DNA of 64,000 bases from Aquatica leii (Eukaryota; Arthropoda; Insecta; Coleoptera; Lampyridae), in the NCBI GenBank assembly GCA_035610365.1, contig CM069436.1:7740937-7804936 (forward strand). Direction: 5' to 3'. The notes below the pieces were generated by a model. That model was not told the origin of the DNA. It did not search any database and saw nothing but the letters and a program-made list of their open reading frames with translations. Shown piece after piece: positions 23,440 through 35,575 of this stretch. Within the stretch, counting starts at the first letter, position 1, and every line of letters starts with the position of its first letter. Both the position numbers and the translations under genes were made by a program.

Positions 23440-26400
23440 ATGGCGGCGTGGAGTTCAGGGCTGCAACAATCAGCCCTGCTGATGCTGTTTTTCACCTTGA
23501 TGTCTGCATTTACACATGCTGGTAAGTTTGAAATTTTTATTACTCGTTAATTTTTTTCCACACGTTCGCAATGCACCATGTGTGAAAGTTACGCAATTAA
23601 CAACAACAACACGGAAAAAATCATGTCTTTATACCTGTTCTTTCATACTACCGAGGTCACTTACCTATTTCGCGAAAAAATCACATTTACTAATGAAAAA
23701 TCGCGCTTTATTATTAACGTCTTATAAATTCATTATGCATTTGGAATTAAAAGCTATAGAATTATTATGAATGCCGCAACTCGCACTTGACGTGTTTGAA
23801 TTATCAACCAAATACGATTGGTAAAAAAAGTCAAGGAGATTGGAATTTCCAAAAAAACCTAATTATTCCATTACTGTAATTTGGTTAATAAGTCAATGAT
23901 GATTGCATCAAGAATTAACCTAATTCCATTACTAATTAATTACACACAAAAATTTTTTTTTGAAAAATCATTTTCATGTTTTTTTACGCTAATACCACTA
24001 AAAAGTTTGAAATTTATTCTAATATTAGAAACGAAAAACAGTTGCAAATAGTTTTTTGACCTTTAAGGAAAGTGTTATTTTTGTGGTTTAATTTATTAGA
24101 ATTTAATTTATAAAAATGAAGATGTTGTAAAAATTTGAATAATGTCCAAAGGCTTGAATTTATTAAGTTTATTTTTAACCATCTATAAAAGACATTGTAG
24201 ATAAAACAGTTAACATTCCACTGCCAAGTAATAGATAAATCATCGGATTGATACTTAAAAAAATCAAATAAAATTCGATCGGTATATCACTATGTATATA
24301 ACTGTCTGAAAACACAATAACATTGTCCTCGATTCTGGGTTCACAACTTGACCTCATGTGGTAAGTCTCGGCCATGTCTCCCACGCTTTGCCGGACCACA
24401 GTTTTGTCTGAGTAATGTATGCAAAGCCATTTTCTGCATTCACAAATTGCAAGATAAGTTGATGGTTAAGGTTATATAAACCATATACAGTTATACCAAT
24501 GGGAAAAACCATAATTTCATTCACTTTTTGCACCAGATCCACCGAGACAAATCTGAGAATTCCATGCAAAACAACATATCGGTAATTGGATTACAACACC
24601 TGCTCTTAATGCAAGAAAACCAGATGCTATAAAAAGCAAAAAAAAATAAATACCGTTTAGGGTCAAATTTTCAGAAAATAATTGATAACGGTTAAACAAA
24701 ACTATTACAGCATTAAGTAATTTACAAGGAATGTTTATATGGCAAATCTTCATTTATTTATATAATAATCAATTATTGCATCAATCACTCAAGAAAAATC
24801 CGTTGCACGTTCATAAACGTTAATTATACAAAAACTTATCTAAAAATAAATTCGATTAAAAATTTACCGTTGAGACTAATTTTAAACATTCCTTTTGCCA
24901 AACAAAAACCTGATCGAAAGTATCGCTCGGAATTACTACAAATTTTATACCAGCACAAAATAATTTCCAACAAGTCACCCAATTGGCAACACGTTTATTA
25001 CATTTACATGCACCATTGACAACTAATTTAATATTCAAGTAGTGTGGGCCACACCCCATGTGGCCTTCTTGAGCCACTGACCTGCACCTGTTCCACTATC
25101 ATACATCAATCTTCATCTGAATGAAATTACTAAATCGCGATTATTGTTTCAGCGCCTCTGTCAGAACAGAGTACAGAAATGGGTTATTCAAGTAAGTACT
25201 TTCTCTTTCGTTTAAATTCAAAGTTAACGCAAATACATTTATAGCATCGTACTCAAACGGTTGCTACTACAACTTCCAACATTACGACGAAGGGGACCGT
25301 ATCCTCACAAACGAGCCTTGCTTAAATTGTACCTGCCATAATGAAATGCTCATGTGTTATCTACGCGTGTGTCCATTCACAAAAGCCATCGGACAAGACT
25401 GTAAAGTCGAGAAGCGACCGGATCAATGTTGTCCAACGATAACGTGTCCCGAAGTACCCGTAAAACTCGTTCCATCAACGACTCCGTCCACCGCAGTTGG
25501 ACACATGAATGAATACGGCTGTTTTATCGACAGCTTATTCTATACGGACGGTGCGCGAGTACCATCAAATCCAAATAAACCTTGCGAATTATGTTATTGT
25601 ATAAGAAATCGTACGGCTTGCGTTATGCAAGAATGTACTTTAAAAATCGAAGGCTGCAAACCAGTATACCAAGAAGGTGTATGTTGTCCGGCGAAATACG
25701 ATTGCGGTAAGTACTTTCAAAATAAAACGCGACAAAACCTAATCTTTATTTCTGCAGAATATCCCGAACAAAATCTACTGGATACCACCACAACCACCAC
25801 AGAAAGAACAACTCCCGCTATAATTACAACAACAATGTTACCTGGATCACAAGTATGCGTATTTAACAATGAGATCTACGCCGACGGTGCCTTAATCAAC
25901 AAAGATGTTCCTTGTCAATACTGCTACTGTATGAAGGGAGACATCGTTTGTGCTGTACAAGAATGTAATCCAACTCCACTCGAGAAGATTAATTGTACAG
26001 CTCTCCCAGCAAGAGAAGGACAATGCTGCCCAGATACCTACGACTGTGATAATCTTATCGAAGAAGAATTAACAACTTTAATTTACGAATCTACAACACC
26101 TCGAATAGACGACTTAGACAATGAAATTTATGCTACTAAACCTGATGCCGCTACCGAAAAACCAACGTACGCCCCAGCAGGTCACGTTCCTAAACTCGAC
26201 GAAGTCTTACCAGAAGTCACTAAACATCCCGAATACGTCCATACAACAGAAAAATTACCTCTTACAAAACTTCCCGAAATTGTAACCGAAGAATATATAA
26301 CTTCTGAAAAAATGACCGAAAGTCACGCACAAGTAACGGAACATTCTCAACCATTAACAACTGTGAAAGAAGAACCCGTTGTTACTAGCGACAAACACGA

Positions 26401-29400
26401 AGAAGAAACAGAACTTACCGCAACAGATTTTCCATCAAGATTTGGAGAAGAAGAAACATCTAGCCCTCCAAAAGCAATTCTCACTACCAGCAAACCAATA
26501 ATTGAAGAACATACACAAAAACAACCGGAAGACATTGCTACAAGTAGCCCAGTTGAAAAAGAAACTGCAGTACCAAGCAAACCAATAGATGTTACCACAA
26601 GTGCTCCAGATAAGGTAGAATCAACAACTTTAGAAAAAGAAAAAGCTGCCGAAAAAGAATCAACAAAAATTTCCGAACCCGAAGTAAAACCAACAGAACC
26701 AGAACCATATCATACAACATCTGTGCCAAGTAAAGAAGAATCCACAACAGTTATTAAAGAAGAAATCATACCAAGCGAAAAAGAGTTTACAAAGATTCCT
26801 GCAGAAGAATCAAAACATACAACAAAATTACCAATTGAAAAAGATTCAACAGCTGAAGAACCAAAACACACTAGTGTAAGTCCAACCGAAAAGGATTTAA
26901 CAGAATTACCAATCGAAAAAGATTTAACAGCCGACAAAGAACCAAAACAGACCACTGTAAGTTCGATTGAAAAAGATTTAACTACGCTTTCTAAAGAAGA
27001 ACCAAAACATACTACCGTTAGTTCCACTGAAAAGGATTTAGTATCAATTACTGAAGAACCAAAACATGCTACTGTCAGTTCAATCAAAGAAGAGTTTACT
27101 ACTGTAGCTAAAGAGGAAAGCAAACCAACGACTCTGGAAGAAGATTTCAAACACACTACTAAAATATCAAAAGAAAAAGATGCTACAACAGAGCATGAAT
27201 TGCAACATACCACCGTAAGTACAGGCGAAAAAGATTTAACTACTATTGATGACAAAGAAGAAAAACATACAACAATAAGTCCAAGCGAAAAAGATGCAAC
27301 CACAATTTCTGAAAAAGAAGAAAAACATACTACAGTAAGTCCAAGCGAAAAAGATGCAACTACAGTTTTCGAAAAAGAAGAAAAACATACCACAGTAAGC
27401 CCAAGCGAAAAAGATGCAACCACACTTTCTGAAAAAGAAGAAAAACATACTACAGTAAGTCCAAGCGAAAAAGATGCAACTACAGTTTTCGAAAAAGAAG
27501 AAAAACATACCACAGTAAGTCCAAGCAAAAAAGATGCAACGACAATTTCTGAAAAAGAAGAAAAACATACTACAGTAAGTCCAAGCGAAAAAGATGCAAC
27601 TACAGTTTTCGAAAAAGAAGAAAAACATACCACAATAAGTCCAAGCGAAAAAGATGCAACCACAATGTCTGAAAAAGAAGAGGAACATATCCCAGTAAGT
27701 CCAAGCGAAAAAGATGCAACGACAATTTTCGAAAAAGAAGAAAAACATACCACAGTAAGTCCAAGTAAAAAAGATGCAACGACAATTTCTGAAAAAGAAG
27801 AAGGACATACCACAGTAAGTCCAAGCGAGAAATATGCAACTACAATTTCTGAAAAAGAAGAAAAACATACTACAGTAAGTTCAAGTGAAAAAGATGCAAC
27901 CACAATTGCCGAAAAAGAAGAAAAACATACTACAGTAAGTCCAAGTGAAAAAGATGCAACCACAATTGCCGAAAAAGAAGAAAAACATGCTACAGTAAGT
28001 CCAAGTGAAAAAGAAGCAACCACTATTTCTGAAAAAGAAGAAAAACATGCCACAGTAGTTCCAAGCGAGAAAGACACAACCATAATTTCTGAAAAAGAAG
28101 AAAAACAAACCACACTCAGTCCGATCGAAAAAGATTTAACAACAATTTCTGGAGAACAAAAACACACTACAATAAGCAAAATCGAAACTACCGTTTTTGA
28201 GGAAGAACCAAAACACACCACAGTTAGTTCACTCGAAAAAGAATTGACGGTAACTCCTAAAGAACAACCACAACACGTGTCCGAAAAAGAAGCAACTACA
28301 AGCGAAAAAGTACCTAGCACAACTTTAAAATCTGAACCACATTATACTACAGTAAGTCCAAGTGAAAAAGAATCCACAATTAAAGAAATTGGAATTACCA
28401 GTGGAGAAGAATCAACGACGGTTGCTGTTGAAGAACCAAAACATACAACGGTTCGTTTAAGCGAAAAAGAAGTTACGACAATTGCTGATGTAGAATCAAA
28501 ACAAACTACAGTAAGCACAATTGAAAAAGGAACTACTTTCAAACAAGAACTAACAAGAACGCCAGAAGAAATTACGACTAGCGTAAAAGATGAACATACT
28601 ACGTCACCTACTGCTGAGAAAGAAGAAGAAATAACAAAATCTTCTGTAGATGAACCCAAACATACTATTGCATTTGAAGAAGAAATAACAAAGAAGCCTG
28701 TTGAAGAGAAAATCCATCCAGCATCTATAATTCCAATTGGAGAAGATCGAACTAAAGTACCAGAAAAAGAACTTGAAGAACATACAACACCTCTTTCTGA
28801 GAAATTTACAAAACCAGAAAAAGATGTAGGAGAACACACTACATCAGCAAGTCTAACTGAAGATGCAAGTAAACACACAACAGAACCTGTTCCATCAGAA
28901 GAAGTTAAACACACAACTGTGGGTTCAGTCGCATCAGAAGAAAGTAAACATACCGACCTAGAAAAAGATATACCAACGACAATTAGTTTTGGAGAGGAAA
29001 AAGTTACAACCGAAGCAAGTAAGCACGTTACTATAGCTCCAGTTGCGCAAGAAACAAAACTTGACAAAGAAGAAAAGCCTGCTACGACAATTTCTAGTTC
29101 TGCATCAGAAGAAACAACGCATGTACCTATAAAGGAACTTGACAAAGAATCATCTACAACTGCTAGTCCGCATAAAGAAAAGCCAACCACAGTTATTGCT
29201 ACTATTATACCGGAAGATACAACGCATGTGCCAATAACAGAACATGACAAAAAAGAAGAATATTCTACAACGGTTAGTTACACAAAAGAAAAACCAACAA
29301 CAGTATCTGCTAGTCCAGTGTCTGAAGAAACAACACACGTATCTTTAGAAAAAGAATCAACAACAGCTCCTATAGAAGAAAAAGAAAAAATAACTACTCT

Positions 29401-32400
29401 CAGTCCTGGAAAAGATGAATTGCCAACGACTGTAAGCGAAGATAAATTGACTAAATCTCCTGAAGAACATCCAACAGAATCTGAAAAAGTAAGTCAACCG
29501 GAACATATCGATGATAAAGAAGTAACTAAACCTCAAGAACAAACAACCGTAAAACATGATTTAGAAACAAAACCAGAAATTGCTGAAAAACCTGAAGGTG
29601 TAACAGAACCAAGTCTCACAAGTGCACCAGGAGTAACGCAAACAGTTACCAAAAAAGATGAAGCAACCGAGATGCCAGTACACCCTGTTGAAAAAGAACA
29701 TACAACTTCGCACTCAGTTGTAACTCAACCAGAAGAAGATGTCACTACAGAAATAAGTACGCCTGATTTAGGAAATAGACTTGCCGAAACCACCGATGAA
29801 GACGTTGAGGATACAAGCGAACACACCACTATTTCGCATAAACCAGAAAGTGCAGCCACTTCTGCAGAAGAACAAACTACTATTGTATCAGTTCCTGAAG
29901 TAACAATGCAATCTGACAAAGTGACAACACATAAACCTGTTGTAACCACTATTAGTAAAGAAGAAATTCCAAAAACTACTGAAAGTGAATCTGAAGAGGT
30001 ACCTGAAAGAGATGATCAATCAGGAGAAGAAGACATTGAAGAGCACACTTCAAGCTCACAAACAAGTGTTACGGAATCGCATGTTACTTTAGCGCACACA
30101 GAAAAAATAACTACAGTTGCAGATGTATCTACAAAGAAAGGTCTTGAAGCTCATGTTACTGAAGTAGCTGAATCAGAAGTTACATCATCTCCAAAAGAAG
30201 TTACTAAATCAACAATAGATACAGATAAAGAAACCCATGTAACTAAACTAGAAGAAGTCACTAAAGCACCAGATGAGCTTACAACTCTAGCAAGTTCAAG
30301 CAAACTAACGACAGTTGAAGAGCTTACTAAAGTCTCTGAAGAAACAACTCTTACTACCGTTAGAGAACCAGAGGTAACAACAATACTCCAAATAAAAGAA
30401 GAACCTACAACTCCAAAAGTTATAAAAGATAGTACTGTTAAAGCAGAGATAACAACGGCGTTACCAATCAAACATGACGAAGAAAACGATATTGAATATT
30501 CTACTAGTGCAGAGCCAGTGTACACTGTTACACCTGAACGACTTCCTGCAACAGAAGAACAAACAACTACACCTAGTTTAGTAATTACAGAAGACCATAA
30601 ACCAGCGGAAGAACATCCAACTGAAATTTATGCTCATATTACAGACGAGCCTATAGTAACTGTTACTGCTGTAGTAGTAGACACTGAAACACCTAAACTG
30701 GCTGAAGAAGAAAAAACAATAACAGAACAACCAAAGCCCATTGAAGAAAAACCTACAACTACAGCATCAGAAGTATCGGCAGAACCACACACTACTCAAG
30801 AACCTATACTTACAGCAAAACCAGAAGTGATTGAAAAGGTAACTCTTCATGATATCCATCTGCCAGCGAAAGAATCAGTTACCACGGTCGAACCAGTCAC
30901 AACAGAAAAACAAATAGAAGAAAAACCAAAACATCCAGCAACAACTCAAACACCAACTGAAGTTACAAAACTTCCAAAAAAAGTAATTACTATAACACCT
31001 ATAGAAACAACATCGGTTGAAACTGAAGTCACCAAAGTACCGAAAGAACAAAGTACTGAAAAACCTGTTGAAAAAGAACCATCTGAAAATGAAATATCAA
31101 CAGAAGATAAAATAATCGTTGAACCCATAACTGAAAAACATGTAACAGAACGACCAATTGTAGTAGAAGTTCAACCTGAAGAAGAAGCCATTACAAAAGT
31201 ACCTTCAGTTTTCGTAACAAAATCTGAAGAAGTAACTGATAAAATGTACGCAGGAACAGTATTACCAACAACTGAAAAACATATAACCGAACAACCCATT
31301 TTAGTAGAAGTCAAACCTGTAGAAGAAGCAATCACAAAAGTACCTTCAGTCTTAGCAACAACATCTGAAGAAGTAACTGATAAGGTATATGCAGGAACTG
31401 AACTACCTTCTATTGTTTCGTCAACTGACGGACAGCTAATTGAAGAAAAGTACCCATCTTCTGAAAGTACTACTAAAAAAGAATTGGTGTTTACTGTAAA
31501 ACCAATAGCTGTTACTGAAGCGCAAACTGTGATTCCTTTAAGTCCTGATCAAGAATATATTCCTCCTCAAGTACTTGAAGAAGCAACGCGTGAACCTGAA
31601 AGTGCTGATACAGAAAAAACAACAGCAGCTCCAGAAAAAACAACTACAGAGCATGTAGTTCCTGGTGAAGGAAGCTGTTTGGTCGATGGTCTAACATATG
31701 AAAATAACACCAACGTTCCACCTATTAATCACTGCCAAATTTCGTGTGTATGCATAAGCTCAATTTTACAATGTACTTCTGTTACTTGCTCACCAGCTCC
31801 ATCAAATCTTCATAATTGTATGCCTCTTTATCATGGACCTGACAGTTGTTGTCCTACATATAGTTGCAGTAAGTATACATTGTTTTCGTTAAAAATAAAA
31901 ACTAACGTCCATGATTTTCTAGCTGTACCTGAACCAACAGAAATTGAATCTGACAGTCATAAGATGGAAGACACTACGATTAAGGAACAACCAGTGACAG
32001 TATCCATACAAGTGTTACCTGCAGAAAGCAAAAAACCAGAAGCAACTACGCAATCAGACGTGTCAAAATCACAAACACAACAGTCTACTGAAGTGGATGT
32101 GCCTAAAGTATCTGAACTTACAACACCAATTTCAGAAGTAGGAACTAAATTGCCTATAACAGAACACGCAGAAGTTCATACCACAGAAGGAAAAATAACA
32201 TCAAAACTAGACCAAGAAGAAATCGTTACCGTTACTCCAAGCAAATCAGTAGAGGATGAAAAAACTACTGCAGCACCTGAAGAGCACGTGACATTAGAAG
32301 ATCGGTTTGAAAAAACAACTGTATCTGAAGAGGACGTTACTAAATTAATAGAATCAGTACCGCAATCGATTACACACGCACCAAAACACGAAGAACCAAT

Positions 32401-34309
32401 ACACGTACCAGTGATTATTGAAAAACTGCCAGAAGAAGAAAAATCACACACTACTGCCGCTTATGAACACACGACAATAATTTCGACAGAAAAACCAAAA
32501 GAAGCTACTCACGAAAAAGAAGAGGATGTAACAACTAGTCCAAAAGTTGTTGTTACTACCGAATCTATTGAATCTACAACTGTTCTCAAACAAGAAAAAC
32601 CAACTACACCATATGAAAGTGTCGAACATATTACTACAGTAGAAGATAAAAAATCAGAAAGTACGGAAGAATCGGTAAAATCGCCAGTAACAGAATCCGT
32701 TACTGTGCCCGAAAAAGAAAGTGAAATAACTGAAGCTGTTACTCAGAAATCAATACCTGGAGTTTCTTCAACAAGCGTGTATGTAGAAGAGCAACCTAAA
32801 GTAACCACTGAAGTAAGTGAAACAGAAGCTCATGTTACGACGCTAAAACCAAGCGAACATGTTACTGAAGGACTCAAAGAAGAAGAAACTAAATATCCTT
32901 ATTCTAAACCTTCTGAAAGTGTCACCGAGTCTGTAGAATCTCATACCGAAAGGAAAGAAAGTGAAACCACCACTTCTCATGGTCCATTGATCACAACTTT
33001 ACGTTCAGAAATACCAACAATTAAAGATAAAGAAGTACCGACAGAGCCACAAAAGTCTACAGAACCAAGTGTAACTGAAAGCGACAAAGGTGAACACACC
33101 TCTATAACTAGCGCGAGTAAAGAACCGGAAGTGTTTGAAAAAGAACATACAACTAAATATCCAGAAGCTTTGACAACACCAGCTAAAGTTGATGATTTAG
33201 AAGTTACTAGTAAAGTTGATGAAATCAAAAAAGAATATACAACCGTTTCTCACGTAACTGAAGAAAAAACCGAACAAGAAGTGCGTATACCAGCAACAAC
33301 GGTTCCTTCATTTACTGACAGAATTGATATCGGAGATGAAGAATCCGAGAAAGAGCTCCAGGTTACTACAGTCGGCAAAGCAGCAGAACCAGAACTTACA
33401 ACTTATTATCCAAAAGTGCCTGAAGTAACTACTCACGTTCCATTAGTAGAAAAAGAGTCTGAAAAACCTGAAATTTATGCTACCGAAAAAGCAGTAGAGA
33501 GCGTAAATGCGACACAAAAACTGCCTGAAGTTACAACTGTTAGATATGAAATTTCCTCGTCTTCACAAGAACCATTTTCGAGTACAAGTCTTTCCTCGTT
33601 GTTAACAGAGGCTGTTCTTAATCACACCGAGTTATATACCTCCACTCCTCAGTATCCTACCATAACAGAATCAACGAGTTTGCATTCTGATTTCTCCGAG
33701 CATACACCAGAAGCTCCTGATTACCATATTCCACCTGAAGATGAATACGAGGAAGAAGATCACGGTACTTTTGGACCAGGTACTTGTAGATATGGTGGGA
33801 AAATGTATGTGTCAGCACAGCAAATACCAAGAGATGATCCTTGCGATTTCTGCTTTTGCTTCCGAAGCGATATTATATGTTTACAACAAAGCTGTCCTCC
33901 TCCTATTCCTCGTTGTCACGAAGAACCGATTAGAGGTTTCTGTTGTCCGCGATATGAATGTCCCGTATCTATGGCTACTGCCGTAAATATCACAACAACC
34001 ACGACGACGACAACCACAACGTTACCTCCAATTTTCTTCTCGCATGCATATAAAGGAAGGGCAACGCGACAAGGTTGTCAAATTCAAGGTAGAGATTACC
34101 AAATAGGAGAAGAAATAATATCGTCGTCTGGACCTTGTTTGCAATGCAAGTAAGTATCATTACGTTTAGTTTAATTAAGGTGGCTAATTGTTTTTTCTTT
34201 TACTAGATGTGGTGGAGATGGTCAAATGAAATGTGATCCTAAACCATGTAGTCCCGAACCCATGATTAGAAAAATGATTGCCGAAGCAACATCGCGGAGA
34301 AGAAGATGA
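23440..34309 (+). CDS. Tnc: Tenectin-like secreted mucin with six VWC modules (spliced)
   Basis: The predicted product is an extracellular-matrix mucin. Inferred coding exons are 23,440-23,521, 25,153-25,191, about 25,245-25,706, 25,758-31,868, 31,923-34,149 and 34,207-34,309. They total 9,024 nt, or 3,007 residues, with consistent phases (1,1,1,1,2). The start ATG has G at -3 and +4 and opens a signal peptide (QSALLMLFFTLMSAFTHA). Six cysteine-rich VWC-like modules lie at about residues 46-109, 131-194, 227-292, 2,166-2,231, 2,851-2,911 and 2,949-2,990, each with C.C and CCP blocks. Between modules 3 and 4, and 4 and 5, are long Thr/Glu/Lys/Pro spacers of mucin type. The C-terminus ends in RRRR. 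In Drosophila, tenectin has VWC modules and mucin domains, binds the alphaPS2-betaPS integrin and acts in epithelial lumens and wing adhesion (from memory). I see no RGD here. An unrelated VWC mucin is the main alternative. Confidence 0.75.
23522..25152 (+). other. Intron 2 of the tenectin-like gene
   Basis: Begins GTAAGT after the signal-peptide exon and ends TTGTTTCAG. It is the only long coding-region intron (1.63 kb). Minus-strand ORFs inside it (24,175-24,399, 24,354-24,569, 24,517-24,753, 24,856-25,077) overlap in different frames. One ends in a hydrophobic stretch and another is Cys-rich, but none is recognisable, and I do not call a nested gene. Confidence 0.7.
25192..25244 (+). other. 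Short intron 3 of the tenectin-like gene
   Basis: A GTAAGT donor and TTTATAG acceptor separate a 39-nt mini-exon (residues 28-40, just after the signal peptide) from the exon with the first VWC module. The acceptor position is set by reading frame (phase 1) and may be off by two bases. Confidence 0.7.
25707..25757 (+). other. Short in-frame intron 4 (51 nt)
   Basis: GTAAGTACTTTC at the donor and TTTATTTCTGCAG at the acceptor, placed exactly after VWC module 2 (YDCG|). It is 51 nt long, a multiple of three, without a stop, so a simple ORF reads through it. The length and phase 1 match the other short introns, so I treat it as a true intron. Confidence 0.8.
27241..28140 (+). repeat. Coding minisatellite, 15 units of 60 bp
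   Basis: Fifteen head-to-tail 60-bp units, each encoding 20 residues of the type ATTISEKEEKHTTVSPSEKD, without a single insertion or deletion over 900 bp. Between 27,301 and 27,780 units alternate between (I/L/M)SEKEE and (V/I)FEKEE types, a 120-bp two-unit order. Looser relatives of the unit (EEPKHTTVSS.EKDLTT) extend to both sides from about 26,800. It lies in the mucin-like spacer; Thr/Ser are likely O-glycosylation sites. Confidence 0.95.
31869..31922 (+). other. Short in-frame intron 5 (54 nt)
   Basis: A GTAAGTATAC donor and GATTTTCTAG acceptor directly after VWC module 4 (YSC|S). It is 54 nt, divisible by three and stop-free, phase 1, the same situation as the 25,707-25,757 intron. If translated it would insert a Lys/Leu/Phe-rich 18-residue stretch out of keeping with the Thr/Glu spacer. 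Confidence 0.8.
34150..34206 (+). other. Short intron 6 (57 nt) of the tenectin-like gene
   Basis: A GTAAGTATCA donor and TTTTACTAG acceptor inside VWC module 6 (phase 2). Splicing continues CLQCK into CGGDGQMKCD and restores the conserved C.C pattern. Reading through would stop immediately (TAA at 34,151). Confidence 0.85.
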
Positions 34310-34529
34310 ATGTATTACGGTTATTAGTGATGAGAGTACACTAGTGATCAGTATTGTGTGTGAGTGATAAAGACAAGTTTGTAATTGAATAGTCGTGAAC
34401 CTTTATAAACGATTTTAGTAGCATTCTCGGGTGCCAAATTGAATAAGACTAGGTATTATCGTGCCTTTTTAAAAAGAAGCCTTCCATCTTAGAGGTTTCT
34501 CTCCAGTGAGTGCATGTATTAACACGTGC

Positions 34530-34535
34530 AATAAA
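34530..34535 (+). terminator. Proximal poly(A) signal AATAAA
   Basis: Canonical hexamer about 220 nt after the stop codon, followed by a T-rich stretch. Confidence 0.5.
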
Positions 34536-34853
34536 GTGATGCATTTTGTATACTCGATTTATTATTTATATTGACTTTTGACTGAATTTTTACACTTTTT
34601 AAATTAGACTTGTACGTGTCGTATTTTGATAGCCATTTTGATGCCCAAAAATGGGTCCCTTTTGTTGTATTGTTTATTGTGTCGCACATAGTCTGGATTG
34701 TTTGACTGGCAGAACAACGTCATTTTTATGTAGTTTTTATTGATAAATTATACACTCTTCGTTCTGCCACTTGAACTTCTAGGCGATTTTTGTATATTTA
34801 TGGATGCTCAATATACTTATAGAATATGTAGTATTTATCTCAAGTGAAATATA

Positions 34854-34859
34854 AATAAA
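34854..34859 (+). terminator. Distal poly(A) signal AATAAA
   Basis: Canonical hexamer in an ATAAATAAAA context about 545 nt after the stop, followed by GT/T-rich sequence. It is the likelier main site. Confidence 0.55.
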
Positions 34860-35266
34860 ATGAATTAAATTATATGTTTGTTTTACATAAATCTTTGACA
34901 CAGTTGTACCGAGAGATCATTAATCCGTGTCTAGTGTCTTTAATTTCTTTAATCAATATTTACATCTTTTTATTGTATCTGATACTTTTACGGAAAGGAG
35001 ATTTTTGACATGCATTAATGATCCTAATGTAAATAAAATCTTCTCGTTAGCAACCTTCTGCAATGCAGACAAGAGGAAAAGATATATACATATAGTAGCA
35101 CTGTTTGATTGATTCAGCGAAAGTAGGCAATTGAAACGAGAGAGGTATGACCAAGACCAGAAGATTGTTTCAAGAACGCGTCCGCGACAACGTCGCTTAA
35201 AAGTTGTTTTTGATCAGGAAAAAGTTCCAAGATAGCATTAAAACAGTCTAAAAAAATAGTACTCAT

Positions 35267-35575
35267 TCAAAGAGAAGTAGAATTAAAAGTCCAAAGTCCA
35301 TACCGAAAGTCAGATATAAAGTTCATAGCTTTCCAGAAGTCGATGCCTAAAACTAGTTGTTGCGAAATTTCAGGAATAACCAAGTTGTTAAGCGTTTTTA
35401 CTTTATCTTCTAAAGAAAACGACAGAAGAACTGATCTTAGTGCAGTAAACTTATTGTTGTAACCCAAATTACAGGAAGACACAAAGAAGAAAAAAGACGA
35501 ATATCTAAAGATGGTAGAATTTGCCACTCTGGACCGCCCAGGATGGGCACTAGTATTAATGTCCCCATGTAACAT
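35267..35575 (-). pseudogene. Gypsy-type retrotransposon protease-region remnant
   Basis: A 102-codon minus-strand frame includes QQLVLGIDFWKAMNFISD and then YGLWTFN. The LGIDFW..M...D......W.F arrangement is characteristic of the C-terminal part of the retropepsin-like protease in insect Ty3/gypsy elements. No catalytic DTG was found in the same frame, and no LTRs, RT or integrase were seen around it. It is an isolated, decayed fragment. Confidence 0.55.

Larger units (their letters stand above)
34310..34875 (+). other. 3' UTR of the tenectin-like gene
   Basis: Sequence after the TGA at 34,307-34,309. Two AATAAA signals are visible, at 34,530-34,535 and 34,854-34,859. Use of the second would give a 3' UTR of about 560 nt. 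No coding signal is present. Confidence 0.6.

Noticed and set aside
26710..28320. 536-codon minus-strand ORF opposite the tenectin-like exon, plus further antisense ORFs at 28,342-29,250 and 27,236-27,868
   Set aside because: They are shadows of the repetitive GAA/ACA-rich coding strand: the complement of 60-bp in-frame repeats stays open in other frames. The products are low-complexity Ser/Val/Phe/Cys repeats without start context or splice signals.
25346..34153. Single uninterrupted gene of 2,935 codons starting at 25,346
   Set aside because: The first VWC module begins upstream of this ATG, in frame, after a splice acceptor near 25,244. Two internal stretches have full splice-site consensus, and the end reads into a donor at 34,150. 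A spliced 3,007-residue model explains all modules and supplies a signal peptide.
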